A DNA stretch of 64,000 nt, from positions 1 to 64,000 of the forward strand of contig CALRVE020000003.1 of NCBI GenBank assembly GCA_943371535.1, given 5' to 3'. The notes below the pieces were generated by a model that saw nothing but the letters and a program-made list of their open reading frames with translations, was not told the DNA's origin and did no database searches. This document shows positions 9,297-18,563 of the stretch, piece by piece. Position 1 is the stretch's first letter. Every line of letters begins with the position of its first letter. Made by a program: the position numbers and the translations under genes. The stretch is from UBA1930 sp943371535 (GTDB taxonomy: Bacteria > Bacteroidota > Bacteroidia > Chitinophagales > Chitinophagaceae).

Positions 9297-10646
9297 ATGT
9301 TGAAGAAGTTATTCATTTCATTATTGATTGTTCATTGCTCATTGTTCGCTGTTCATTGCAATGCACAAATGCAATTACTCAAAATTGCAGACGATAAAAG
9401 AAGTTTTGCAACAGCCGATGGGAAACCCTTTTTTTGGTTGGGAGATACAGGTTGGTTACTGTTTAAAAATTGCACCAAAGAAGAAATTATTGAGTATTTA
9501 ACAATTAGAAAAAAGCAAGGCTTCAATGTTATTCAAGCCATGTTGTTACATGAGTTAACGGTAACCAATACTTATGGCGATTCAGCATTAATAAATAAAA
9601 ATGTAAGCAAACCCAATACAACAAAAACGTATTGGGAAATTGTAGATTTTGCAATTAAAGAAGCTGCAAAACGCAATATATATATGGCTTTGGTGCCTGT
9701 TTGGGGTGGCAATGTAAAAAGTGGTAAAGTAAGTGAACAGCAGGCAGAACAGTACGCTAGTTTTTTAGCCAACAGATACAAAAAATACAACAATATTATT
9801 TGGTTGAATGGTGGTGATATTAGAGGAAACGATGGAGAGAGTGTTTGGAAAATCATTGGTAAAACGTTGAAAGAAAAAGATGGCAGACATTTAATAACGT
9901 TTCATCCAAGAGGAAGATCTACATCTTCAACATGGTTTCATAATGAAGAGTGGTTAGACTTTAACATGTTTCAAAGTGGTCATAAAAATTATGCTCAAGA
10001 TACAGTTGAACCAAGAATGGGTGAAGATAATTGGAAGTATGTAGTAAACGATTTTGCATTGCAGCCCATGAAGCCAACAATGGATGGTGAACCATCATAT
10101 GAAAATATTCCACATGGATTGCATGATTCTTTAGCTGCAAGATGGACTGGTGCTGACGTAAGGCGTTATGCTTATTGGAATGTTTTTGCTGGTGGAGCAG
10201 GATTTACTTATGGTGAAAACAGTGTGATGCAGTTTAAAACAACATGGAATAAAGACGTAAGTTTTGGTCCTGTAAAAACATGGAAAGAAGAGATGAATGC
10301 TGAAGGAGCTACACAAATGCAGTACGTTAAAAAATTAATTACAAGCAGCAATTTTTTATATAGAAAGCTAGCACAAGATTTAATTGTAAATCAAGGTGAA
10401 CGCTATCATTACCTAGCTGCTTTGCAAGTGAAAGGAGCTATTTATGTGTACACTTATACTGGAAGAAATATAGAGCTAAATCTTGCAAGATATGCAGGTA
10501 AAAAAGTAAAATCTGCATGGTATAATCCTAAAAATGGTCAATACATTGCAATAGAAAATTTTACAGCAAATGGTATGAAAGTATTTGATGCACCTGGTGA
10601 AGAAAAAGAAGGAAATGATTGGGTTTTGGTAATTACTAATTTGTGA
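9297..10646 (+). CDS. Secreted GH140-like (DUF4038) apiosidase-type glycosidase
   Basis: 449 residues. The signal MLKKLFISLLIVHCSLFAVHCNA is built on a heptanucleotide repeat. The mature part matches the DUF4038/GH140 TIM barrel: FATADGKPFFWLGDTGW (about 40-55), RKKQGFNVIQAML, NIIWLNGGDIRGND with the Asp/Gly segment, HPRGRSTSSTWFH, MDGEPSYENIPHG and YAYWNVFAGGAGFTYGENSVMQ. A C-terminal beta domain follows. Characterised GH140 enzymes release D-apiose from rhamnogalacturonan-II; that is family knowledge, and this protein's substrate is inferred. The apiose-type catabolic genes at 47031-50425 strengthen it. Confidence 0.83.
   Translation: MLKKLFISLLIVHCSLFAVHCNAQMQLLKIADDKRSFATADGKPFFWLGDTGWLLFKNCTKEEIIEYLTIRKKQGFNVIQAMLLHELTVTNTYGDSALINKNVSKPNTTKTYWEIVDFAIKEAAKRNIYMALVPVWGGNVKSGKVSEQQAEQYASFLANRYKKYNNIIWLNGGDIRGNDGESVWKIIGKTLKEKDGRHLITFHPRGRSTSSTWFHNEEWLDFNMFQSGHKNYAQDTVEPRMGEDNWKYVVNDFALQPMKPTMDGEPSYENIPHGLHDSLAARWTGADVRRYAYWNVFAGGAGFTYGENSVMQFKTTWNKDVSFGPVKTWKEEMNAEGATQMQYVKKLITSSNFLYRKLAQDLIVNQGERYHYLAALQVKGAIYVYTYTGRNIELNLARYAGKKVKSAWYNPKNGQYIAIENFTANGMKVFDAPGEEKEGNDWVLVITNL
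9327..9361 (+). repeat. Heptanucleotide repeat encoding a signal peptide core
   Basis: Five 7-bp units (attgttc, attgctc, attgttc, gctgttc, attgcaa) encode the hydrophobic core and cleavage region of the GH140-like protein's signal peptide. Confidence 0.75.
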
Positions 10647-10750
10647 TTTAAAATTACTGATTGTAGCTATTGTATGTCAGACTGAGCCGATAGCTATCGG
10701 CTTGTCGAAGTCAGTTTAGTTTTGAAGATTTTGTAATTCTTTGTATTATA
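10647..10750 (+). repeat. Intergenic region with nested palindrome
   Basis: The 16-bp perfect palindrome GCCGATAGCTATCGGC (10686-10701) splits a sequence that otherwise reads TGTCAGACTGAG...CTTGTCGAAG, a dispersed-repeat motif. The hairpin could also end transcription. No gene is seen. Confidence 0.6.
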
Positions 10751-11665
10751 ATGATTGCTAAACATAAAATATTACCTTATCTGCTTGCAATGATTGTTCT
10801 TGCTTCATGCAACAATAAGGTGTACTTGTTTACTTCTTTCAAAGAACCAGCAAACGAAGGCTTGAGAATGTTGTACAGCCAAGATGGCTACCATTGGAAA
10901 CGCATAGATACAGTGTTGTTAAAGCCATTGATTGGGGCTCAAAAAATCATGAGAGATCCTTCATGTTTACAAGCACCCGATGGAACATTCCATTTGGTAT
11001 TTACAACAGAGTGGAAGGGTGGAAATGGGTTTGGTTATGCCAGTTCTACAGATTTAATTCATTGGAGTGAACAACAATATATTCCTGTAATGCAACATGA
11101 AAAAACTGTGGTGAATGTTTGGGCTCCTGAGTTGTTTTATGACGATGAAACACAGCAGTTTATGATTGTTTGGGCAAGCTGTGTACCTGACAGATTTGAA
11201 AATGGTGTTGAAGCTGTCGACAATAACCATCGCTTATATTATACTACTACAAAAGATTTTATAACCTTTTCACCAACTCAATTATTTCTAGATCCAAAGT
11301 TTAGTGTAATTGATGCTGTTATTGTAAAACGAAAAAAAGAAGATTACGTATTGGTGTTAAAAGACAATACAAGACCTGAAAGAAATATAAAAGTAGCTTT
11401 TTCAAATACTGCTATAGGAAATTATACAAATGTATCTGTTCCATTTACTGAAAAATTTACAGAAGGCCCAGCCGTGGTTAAAGTAAAAGATGGTTGGTTA
11501 ATTTATTATGATGTATATCAAAAGAAACAATATGGAGCATCGTTTACCAAAGACTTTAAAACCTTTGTAAATGCCGATAGTTTAATTAGTGTTCCTGAAG
11601 GACATAAACATGGAACCATTTTTAAAACAAATAAAAAAGTGTTGAAAAATTTATTAAAACCCTGA
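10751..11665 (+). CDS. GH43-like five-bladed beta-propeller lipoprotein
   Basis: 304 residues. The start MIAKHKILPYLLAMIVLASC is a lipobox (Cys at 20), so the protein is probably surface- or periplasm-anchored. The fold pattern is GH43/GH32-like: RDPSCLQAPDGTFHLVFTTEW (catalytic-base-type Asp), SSTDLIHWSE, VNVWAPELFYDDETQQFMIVWAS, DAVIVKRKKEDYVLVLKD and TEGPAVVKVKDGWLIYYD. GH43 enzymes remove arabinofuranosyl, xylosyl or galactosyl units. The length is that of a single catalytic domain without an added binding module. Specificity cannot be read; pectic arabinan or galactan side chains are likely from context. Confidence 0.75.
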   Translation: MIAKHKILPYLLAMIVLASCNNKVYLFTSFKEPANEGLRMLYSQDGYHWKRIDTVLLKPLIGAQKIMRDPSCLQAPDGTFHLVFTTEWKGGNGFGYASSTDLIHWSEQQYIPVMQHEKTVVNVWAPELFYDDETQQFMIVWASCVPDRFENGVEAVDNNHRLYYTTTKDFITFSPTQLFLDPKFSVIDAVIVKRKKEDYVLVLKDNTRPERNIKVAFSNTAIGNYTNVSVPFTEKFTEGPAVVKVKDGWLIYYDVYQKKQYGASFTKDFKTFVNADSLISVPEGHKHGTIFKTNKKVLKNLLKP

Positions 11666-11687
11666 CGATGGCTTCAAGCCTCGTCAG
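11662..11687 (+). terminator. Hairpin overlapping the stop codon of the GH43-like gene
   Basis: CTGACGA pairs with TCGTCAG and GGCTT with AAGCC, around one bulged T and a 1-nt apex. The T tract after it is weak, so this may be a dispersed palindrome rather than a true terminator. Confidence 0.45.
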
Positions 11688-11719
11688 CGGTTTGTTAAGA
11701 ACAAAATTATCAAACAAAC

Positions 11720-13546
11720 ATGTTCAAGAGAATCGTATCAATACCTTTTATCTTTTGCCTTTTGCCTTTTGCTTTTTTAAACGCACAAGACACCGTAAAA
11801 TACATCGGTAAAACATTGAGCAATGTTGATTATCATCATGGACAATTAACTGCTGCAGTAGGTGTACATAATATACAAACTATGAGAGCCAATAGAGCCG
11901 ATAAAGGGGTTGCGTCATGGACATATAATCATGCCCCCATGTTGGCTTACTGGAACAATACATTTTATTTAGAGTATTTGAGTAATCCAATTGGTGAACA
12001 TCAAGGAGCAGGGAGAACGCTATTACAAACTTCAAATAATGGTTATAATTGGTCGTATCCTGTAGAAGTATTTCCTGTGTATCAAGTGCCAAATGGTTTT
12101 GTAAAAGAAGGCAAGAAAGATACAGCCAATAACAGTTTTGCAGTGATGCACCAACGCATTGGGTTTTATACTTCAACTTCAAATAGATTATTTGCTCTTG
12201 GTTATTACGGTATTGTATTGGGCAAAAAAGATGATCCTAACGATGGCAATGGCATTGGTAGAGTTATCAGAGAAATCAATAAAGACGGTAGCTTTGGAGC
12301 TATCTATTTCTTACGTTACAACCATAATTTTGATGAGAAAAATACAAGCTATCCTTTTTACAAATCCTCAACTGATAAAGGTTTTATAAAAGCCTGTGAA
12401 GAAATATTAGCAACGCCTTTGCTCATGCAACAAATGGTTGAAGAAGCCGATAGAAACGATGCTTTAATTCCATTGAAAAAAGATTTTAAAGCATTCAATT
12501 ATTATCATTTAACTAATGGCAATGTAGTTGGTTTATGGAAGTATGCACTCACAAGTATAAGTAAAGATGAAGGAAAAACCTGGCAGTACAATCCAACAAG
12601 AGCACCAGGCTTTGTAAATGCCAATGCAAAAATTTGGGGACAAAAAACCAGCGATGGTAAATATGCTACTGTATACAATCCATCTGAATTTCGTTGGCCT
12701 TTGGCTGTTAGTGTAAGTAACGATGGTTTAAATTACAATAACTTGTTGTTGGTAAATGGAGAAATCAGTTCTATGCGTTATGGTGGTGCTTATAAAAGTT
12801 ATGGACCACAATATGTTCGTGGCATTCAAGAAATGGATGGTAAACCCAAAGATGGCAATATGTGGGTTACATATAGCATGAACAAAGAAGATATGTGGAT
12901 TAGCAAAATTCCTGTTCCTGTAAAAGATAAGGTAACTACGGAAGTAAACGATGTGTTTGCATCCATGAAAAATGATACTGAATTAAACGAATGGAATCTG
13001 TTTTCACCAATTTTATGTAGAACACAAATTGAAACCATCAATGGCAGTAAAGTATTGGCTTTGCATGATGCCGATGTGTTTGATTATGCAAAAGCAGAAC
13101 GTGTTTTTCCAACTGCTACACAAAAGCAAATTGAGTTTTCTATTACGCCTGCACAACAAAGTTTTGGTACATTAGAAATAGAATTGGTGAGTGCAAAAGG
13201 TACACCAACACTTAGAATTATATTCGATAGTCTGGGTAATATTTTAACCAAACAAGGTTATAGAAATAAAAGTTTAGGTAAGTACAACGCTCATCAAATG
13301 GTAGTGTTTACAATTGAATTAAACACTGCTACAAGGTTTTATACAGTTAGTATCAATGGGGCTAAGCCAACCAATAATATTTGTTTTGCACCGGTTGAAA
13401 GTATAGAAAAATTGGTGTTTAGAACAGGCAGTACACGTCGTTTTCCAGATGCAGATACACCAACTGATCAAGACTATGATTTGCCGAATGCCAATGCAAT
13501 TTCAAAAGATGCTGTGTATTATATTCATTCTGTAAAAACAAAATAG
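11720..13546 (+). CDS. Secreted sialidase-fold beta-propeller protein with C-terminal beta domain
   Basis: 608 residues. The signal MFKRIVSIPFIFCLLPFAFLNA is encoded by a heptamer repeat. The mature part has the alternating pattern of a six- or seven-bladed propeller: HAPMLAYWNNTFYLEYLSNP, LQTSNNGYNWSYPV, WKYALTSISKDEGKTWQYNP (an Asp-box), VSVSNDGLNYNNLL and MWVTYSMNKEDMWIS. Residues from about 420 on (FDYAKAERVFPTATQKQIEFSI) look like a jelly-roll/LamG-type domain. Sialidase-fold proteins near pectin enzymes include rhamnosyl-glucuronidases and lyases, but I cannot place this one. It ends 1 bp before the next open frame. Confidence 0.72.
   Translation: MFKRIVSIPFIFCLLPFAFLNAQDTVKYIGKTLSNVDYHHGQLTAAVGVHNIQTMRANRADKGVASWTYNHAPMLAYWNNTFYLEYLSNPIGEHQGAGRTLLQTSNNGYNWSYPVEVFPVYQVPNGFVKEGKKDTANNSFAVMHQRIGFYTSTSNRLFALGYYGIVLGKKDDPNDGNGIGRVIREINKDGSFGAIYFLRYNHNFDEKNTSYPFYKSSTDKGFIKACEEILATPLLMQQMVEEADRNDALIPLKKDFKAFNYYHLTNGNVVGLWKYALTSISKDEGKTWQYNPTRAPGFVNANAKIWGQKTSDGKYATVYNPSEFRWPLAVSVSNDGLNYNNLLLVNGEISSMRYGGAYKSYGPQYVRGIQEMDGKPKDGNMWVTYSMNKEDMWISKIPVPVKDKVTTEVNDVFASMKNDTELNEWNLFSPILCRTQIETINGSKVLALHDADVFDYAKAERVFPTATQKQIEFSITPAQQSFGTLEIELVSAKGTPTLRIIFDSLGNILTKQGYRNKSLGKYNAHQMVVFTIELNTATRFYTVSINGAKPTNNICFAPVESIEKLVFRTGSTRRFPDADTPTDQDYDLPNANAISKDAVYYIHSVKTK
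11744..11778 (+). repeat. Heptanucleotide repeat encoding a signal peptide core
   Basis: Five 7-bp units of the ccttttg type (cctttta, tcttttg, ccttttg, ccttttg, ctttttt) encode PFIFCLLPFAFL of the propeller protein's signal peptide. Confidence 0.75.
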
Positions 13547-13547
13547 C

Positions 13548-15284
13548 ATGGGAGTTTTTTTGGACCAAGCTTCAGCACATATAATCAACACTAGTGGCAA
13601 GTTTATCCTGAGCGATAGTCGAAGGACATTCTTGTACAATATATCTCTATTCAGCAAATGGATTAGACTTTGTAAAGTATTCTTTGTGCAACTTCGTGCC
13701 TTTGTGTCTTTGTGGTTTAATGGCTTCAATATTCCTAGAATTATTTCATCAAAATACTTTGTATTACTTTATTTTCTTTGTGCCTTTGTGGTTCAAATTT
13801 CCATGGCTCAAAACAAGCCTTTCATTTTAAAACATGCTTCATTTAAATATTATGTAGATTACTTCAATAACATGGAAGATGAAAATATCAAACAAGCTAT
13901 TCCAAACGATAGTGCTTGGTTTTGGATGCAAAAAAACATTCCTTTATTTGAATGCCCCCAACAAAATTTTGAAGAGATTTTTTATTACCGTTGGTGGACA
14001 CTAAGAAAGCATATCAAAAAAACAGAACAAGGCTTTGTATTTACTGAATTTTTAGTGCAGCGTTCTTATGCTGATAAACACAATTTAATTGCCAGTGGTT
14101 TAGGACATCACATTTATGAAGCAAGATGGTTGCACAATCAGCAATACTTAAATGATAATATCAGAATTTGGTATAGAGGTAACAATGGGTTGCCCATGAA
14201 AAAACTGCGTTTCTACAGCAGTTGGAATATTGATGCTTTGTACAATCGCTATAAAGTAAATAACGATAAACAAACCTTACTCAATTTATTGCCAGATGTA
14301 GAAGCCGATTACAAAGCATGGCAAGCCGAAAAGCAAGCAAGTAATGGTTTGTATTGGCAATACGATGTGAGAGATGCCATGGAAGAAACCATTAGTGGCG
14401 GACGAAAAGAAAAAAATCTACGACCAAGTATTAACAGTTATATGTATGGCAATGCAAAAGCCTTGTCTGCAATGTATTTATTGGCAAATAAAAAAGAGGC
14501 TGCTGCAATATATCAGCAAAAAGCCGATAGCATTAAGCAACTTACACAAGCCAAATTGTGGAATAAGCAACATGAGTTCTTTCAAGTGTTAAAAGAAAAA
14601 GGTGATACTTTGGCTCAAGTAAAAGAAGAAATTGGGTTTATACCTTGGTATTTTAATTTGCCAGATAGTAATTACAATATTGCTTGGAAAAGTTTAATAG
14701 ATACCAAAACATTTTGTGCTCCTTTTGGCATTACAACAGCCGATAGAAGTCACCCTCAATTTAGAACACATGGTTGCTGCAAGTGTGAATGGGATGGTGC
14801 TGTATGGCCTTTTGCAACTGCACAAACTTTAACAGCAATGGCTAATTTGTTGAACAATTACCAACAGCAAATCGTAACAGACAGCAATTATTTTTCTTTG
14901 TTGAATACCTATGTAGAATCACAGTATTATCGTGGTCGTCCTTATATTGGTGAATACCTAGATGAAAAAACAGGTTATTGGTTAAAAGGCGATGAAGAGA
15001 GAAGTCGTTATTACAATCACTCAACTTTTAATGATTTAATTATTACGGGTTTGGTTGGTTTAAGACCAAGAACAGATAATATGATTGAGGTAAATCCTCT
15101 ATTGCCAGCCAATAAATGGAAATGGTTTTGTTTAGATAATGTGTTGTATCATGGAAAAATAATTACCATCATTTGGGATGAAACTGGAACAAAATATAAA
15201 AAAGGCAAAGGCTTGAGTGTTTGGGTAAATGGTAAGAGAGTTGCGTCAAGTTTGAAGTTGGAAAAATTGAGTGGGGTTTTGTAG
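13548..15284 (+). CDS. MGH1-like (GH63/GH65-type) six-hairpin glycosidase with repeat-derived leader
   Basis: 578 residues if started at the ATG 1 bp after the previous stop. Mature homology seems to start at about residue 86 (after ISMA). The (alpha/alpha)6 features are YYRWWTLRKHI, WLHNQQYLNDNIRIWYRG, WQYDVRDAMEETISGGR, RPSINSYMYGNAKALS and CKCEWDGAVWPFATAQTL, as in the MGH1-like glycosyl hydrolase domain. Substrate unknown. The leader is made of an R3 reverse copy followed by R1 arms; the segment FVLLYFLCAFVVQ, a plausible signal peptide core, is an R1 right arm. No ATG lies between 13548 and the signal core, so either the leader is very long or a non-ATG start is used. Confidence 0.72.
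   Translation: MGVFLDQASAHIINTSGKFILSDSRRTFLYNISLFSKWIRLCKVFFVQLRAFVSLWFNGFNIPRIISSKYFVLLYFLCAFVVQISMAQNKPFILKHASFKYYVDYFNNMEDENIKQAIPNDSAWFWMQKNIPLFECPQQNFEEIFYYRWWTLRKHIKKTEQGFVFTEFLVQRSYADKHNLIASGLGHHIYEARWLHNQQYLNDNIRIWYRGNNGLPMKKLRFYSSWNIDALYNRYKVNNDKQTLLNLLPDVEADYKAWQAEKQASNGLYWQYDVRDAMEETISGGRKEKNLRPSINSYMYGNAKALSAMYLLANKKEAAAIYQQKADSIKQLTQAKLWNKQHEFFQVLKEKGDTLAQVKEEIGFIPWYFNLPDSNYNIAWKSLIDTKTFCAPFGITTADRSHPQFRTHGCCKCEWDGAVWPFATAQTLTAMANLLNNYQQQIVTDSNYFSLLNTYVESQYYRGRPYIGEYLDEKTGYWLKGDEERSRYYNHSTFNDLIITGLVGLRPRTDNMIEVNPLLPANKWKWFCLDNVLYHGKIITIIWDETGTKYKKGKGLSVWVNGKRVASSLKLEKLSGVL
13555..13797 (+). repeat. R3 reverse plus two R1 right arms inside a coding frame
   Basis: R3 reverse covers about 13555-13668, including the TTTATCCTGAGCGATAGTCGAAGGAC cassette in two blocks. 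R1 right arms lie at about 13690-13722 and 13760-13797. The whole stretch is open in the frame of the MGH1-like enzyme. Confidence 0.65.
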
Positions 15285-15475
15285 CTCACAGATTTTCTTG
15301 CTCACAGATTTACACGAATTGCCACAGATTTTTCTTTGTGAAACTTTGTGGTTATTCCCCTCCATTGGAGGGGTTAGGGGTGGTTAAAAAAGTTCAATAA
15401 AGAACAGAACGTTGAAGAGTGCGACGCAACAAGTGTTCAATAGATATTCAAAAGCCGGTTACATAAAATAAAAAA
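15285..15475 (+). repeat. Composite intergenic repeat R4-R1-R2-R3 forward
   Basis: The gap contains an R4 unit (CTCACAGATTTACAC, about 15295-15330), a short R1 right arm, R2 (15357-15385), and R3 forward (about 15386-15470, the version with GCGACGCAAC in place of the longer cassette). It ends AAAAGCCGGTTAC plus an A-rich leader at the ATG. Confidence 0.7.
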
Positions 15476-18247
15476 ATGAAAAAGCTTTTATCACTTATTA
15501 CTTTCAACTTACTTCTTATTATTTTTTGTGCTGCACAAGAAACTGTCATACAATATCTAAGTGGTAAAGGTTCTGAAGATGCAGTGCAATGGCAGTTTTA
15601 TTGTACAGATGGTATGAATAGTAAAAAATGGACAACCATTGCTGTGCCTAGTTGTTGGGAGCAACAAGGTTTTGGAAAATACAATTATGGTTTTGCAAAA
15701 GATAGTGTAAAAGGCAAAGAACAAGGATTGTATAAACATGAATTTGAAGTGCCAACAACATGGAAAGATAAGTTAGTGAACATTGTTTTTGAAGGTGTGA
15801 TGACAGATGCTGAAGTGAAAGTAAATGGTGTTGTAGCAGGCCCAATTCATCAAGGAGCATTTTATAGTTTTAAGTATGATATTACGAAGCTGTTGAAATT
15901 GGGAAAGAAGAATGTACTAGAAGTTACAGTTGCCAAACACTCTGCCAATGCAAGTGTAAATGAAGCAGAACGTAAAGGCGATTTTTGGATTTTTGGTGGC
16001 ATTTTTAGACCTGTGATTTTGGAAGTGTTGCCAACTATAAACATATCAAATTTGGAAATTTCTGCCGAGGCAAATGGGACATTTAATTCTAGTTTTGAAG
16101 TAACAGGTACATTTGATTATATCGATGTTGAAATTCTTAGTAATAGAAATACAGTTATTGGAAAAGGGAAAACAAAAGATTATAAAGCAGATGGAATACC
16201 GCAGCATTTTATAAGCAAGTTTATAAACATCAAACCTTGGTCACCAGAATCTCCCAATCTCTACAAAGCAGTTTTCACCATTTATAAAAATGGAAAACCC
16301 ATTCATGCCGTTTCACAAAAATTTGGTTTCAGAACGGTTGAATTGAAATATAGAGATGGTATTTATGTAAATGGTGTTAAAGTAAAAATGAAAGGAGTGA
16401 ATCGTCACTCATTTAGGCCAGAAACTGGTAGAACATTAAGTAAACAAAACAGCATTGAAGATGTGTTGTTGATGAAGGAAATGAATATGAATGCAGTTCG
16501 ATCAGCACATTATCCTCCAGATGCTCATTTTTTAGATGTTTGTGATTCATTGGGTTTATTTGTAATGGATGAATTGGCTGGTTGGCATGGCAATTATGAT
16601 ACAGAAACAGGTAAGAAGTTATTGAGAGAAATGATACTGCATGATGCCAATCATCCTTCTATTATTTTTTGGGCAAATGGTAATGAAGGTGGACACAATA
16701 CTGAACTAGATAAATATTTTGAAGACTTCGATTTACAAAAAAGACCAGTTGTACATCCTTGGGAAAATTTTAATGGCATAGAAACACAGCATTACAGAGA
16801 ATACAACTATGGCATTGGTAATTATGAAAATGGACGTGAAATTGTAATGCCAACAGAATTTTTACATGGGCAGTTTGATGGTGGTCATGGTGCAGGCTTA
16901 GAAGATTATTGGGAAAAAATGTGGCACAATCCTTTAAGTGCAGGAGGCTTCTTATGGGATTTTGCCGACAACGCAATCATGCGTAAAGATTTGAACGATA
17001 GTTTAGATACCGATAAACACCGAGCTGCCGATGGAATTCTTGGTCCTCATCATGAAAAAGAAGCAAGCTTTTATGCCATTAAAGAAATATGGAGTCCTAT
17101 CTATTTCGAACGAAAAGAAATTACCAAAAACTTTGATGGACGATTGAATATCGAAAACCGATATCATTTTACGAATACCAATCAATGTTCTTTTTCTTAT
17201 CAGTTAAAAAAGCTGCACTCTGAAAAAATTGATATTACTAAACCTATCATTGCTCCAGATATAAAGCCGCATGCAAAAGGTTTTCTACAATTGCAATTAC
17301 CAACTAATTGGAAAGATTATGATGTCTTGTATATAACAGCTAAAGGTGTTAATGGGAAAGAAATTTTCACTTGGAATTTTCCGATTACAAAACACAATGG
17401 AAGATTTATTCCACCAAAAATAGTAAGAGATGATTCAACTGAATTGTTTAAAACTAAAACAATAGATTCTATATTTTTCGTCTCTACATATAATATGGAA
17501 TATAGTTTTAGCAATAAAACAGGGAAGTTAGTTAACGTAAAAAGAGATAACCAAACTATTCCATTTAAAAATGGACCAGTCTTGTGTGAAGGAAATGCTC
17601 AGCCAGATTCTGTTGTATTAATAAAGCATGAAGATAGTGTGAATGTAATATGCTATTATCCTAAGAAAAGTTTGATTCATTCTTTAGTTTGGAGAATTGA
17701 ACCAATCGGTACATTAAAAATGGAAATCCATTATTTTCCAGCAGCTTATTTTACCAATATGGTGGGTGTAAATTTCTCTTACCCTGAATCTGAAATTAAA
17801 GCAGTTGAATGGATGGGTAATGGACCTTACAGGGTTTGGAAAAACAGAATGAAAGGCAACAAATTTGGTATTTGGCAAAAAGAATACAACAACACCGAAA
17901 CTGGTGAAGCTCCTTGGAAATATCCTGAATTTAAAGGCTATCATTCCAATATGTATTGGTGCAAGTTTGTAGGTAAACAACAGTCGTTTAAGGTTTATAC
18001 AGATACCGAAGATTTGTTTTTCAGGCTATTTGCACCAGCTTGGAAAACCGATCAATGGCACAATTATGAACCTATTTTTCCGAGTGGAGATATTTCTTTC
18101 ATGCAAGGCATTCCTAGCATTGGCAGTAAAACTCAACGCAATGAAACAACCGGACCAATGGGACAAAAAAATATTTTTTACGACTATGAAAAAGATCCAA
18201 AAAGAGCTTTGAAAATGATATTGTATTTCGATTTTAGTGGTAATTAG
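15476..18247 (+). CDS. Secreted GH2 family glycosidase (beta-galactosidase/beta-glucuronidase-like)
   Basis: 923 residues; the signal MKKLLSLITFNLLLIIFCAA is encoded by a heptamer repeat. The GH2 order is intact: jelly-roll (about 30-180, VPSCWEQQGFGKYNYG, FEGVMTDAEVKVNG), immunoglobulin-like domain, then TIM barrel starting KMKGVNRHSFRPETGR. Acid/base Glu is in WANGNEGG and the likely nucleophile Glu in MPTEFLHGQFDGG. The C-terminal beta-galactosidase small-chain region reads VEWMGNGPYRVWKNRMKG. Specificity is open; in pectin loci GH2 enzymes act on galactan, glucuronate or arabinopyranose. It is bracketed by R3 forward (upstream) and R3 reverse (downstream). Confidence 0.88.
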   Translation: MKKLLSLITFNLLLIIFCAAQETVIQYLSGKGSEDAVQWQFYCTDGMNSKKWTTIAVPSCWEQQGFGKYNYGFAKDSVKGKEQGLYKHEFEVPTTWKDKLVNIVFEGVMTDAEVKVNGVVAGPIHQGAFYSFKYDITKLLKLGKKNVLEVTVAKHSANASVNEAERKGDFWIFGGIFRPVILEVLPTINISNLEISAEANGTFNSSFEVTGTFDYIDVEILSNRNTVIGKGKTKDYKADGIPQHFISKFINIKPWSPESPNLYKAVFTIYKNGKPIHAVSQKFGFRTVELKYRDGIYVNGVKVKMKGVNRHSFRPETGRTLSKQNSIEDVLLMKEMNMNAVRSAHYPPDAHFLDVCDSLGLFVMDELAGWHGNYDTETGKKLLREMILHDANHPSIIFWANGNEGGHNTELDKYFEDFDLQKRPVVHPWENFNGIETQHYREYNYGIGNYENGREIVMPTEFLHGQFDGGHGAGLEDYWEKMWHNPLSAGGFLWDFADNAIMRKDLNDSLDTDKHRAADGILGPHHEKEASFYAIKEIWSPIYFERKEITKNFDGRLNIENRYHFTNTNQCSFSYQLKKLHSEKIDITKPIIAPDIKPHAKGFLQLQLPTNWKDYDVLYITAKGVNGKEIFTWNFPITKHNGRFIPPKIVRDDSTELFKTKTIDSIFFVSTYNMEYSFSNKTGKLVNVKRDNQTIPFKNGPVLCEGNAQPDSVVLIKHEDSVNVICYYPKKSLIHSLVWRIEPIGTLKMEIHYFPAAYFTNMVGVNFSYPESEIKAVEWMGNGPYRVWKNRMKGNKFGIWQKEYNNTETGEAPWKYPEFKGYHSNMYWCKFVGKQQSFKVYTDTEDLFFRLFAPAWKTDQWHNYEPIFPSGDISFMQGIPSIGSKTQRNETTGPMGQKNIFYDYEKDPKRALKMILYFDFSGN
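15488..15522 (+). repeat. Heptanucleotide repeat encoding a signal peptide core
   Basis: Five 7-bp units (ttatcac, ttattac, tttcaac, ttacttc, ttattat) encode LSLITFNLLLII of the GH2 signal peptide. Confidence 0.65.
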
Positions 18248-18563
18248 TTTTATGTAGTCAACTGTATTACTACTATCATCTGTAGTGTAAGTTTATTCTG
18301 AGCGATAGTAGAAGAACACACTTGTACTGAAGAATAAAATTGAACTCTTATCAAAGCTTATTTTTTGAACCACAAAGGCACAACGACACAAAGCAACACA
18401 ACGTTGAGCATATTCCCCTCCTTTGGAGGGGTTAGGGGTGGTTTAAAAAAGTTCAATAAAGAACAGAACGTACAAGAGTGTCCTTCGACAAGCTCAGGAT
18501 AAACTTGCAACGAAAGCTAAATAGAATTACCAAAAGCTGGTAACAAAAAATAAAAAAACTAAA
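18248..18563 (+). repeat. Full-order composite element R3 reverse - R1 - R2 - R3 forward
   Basis: This 316-bp gap has no gene. R3 reverse (about 18250-18355), R1 left arm (18366-18410), R2 (18414-18444) and R3 forward (18445-18548) follow each other without spare sequence. The outer ends are complementary, so the whole gap is a foldback structure. The left end is more diverged than the right. Confidence 0.72.
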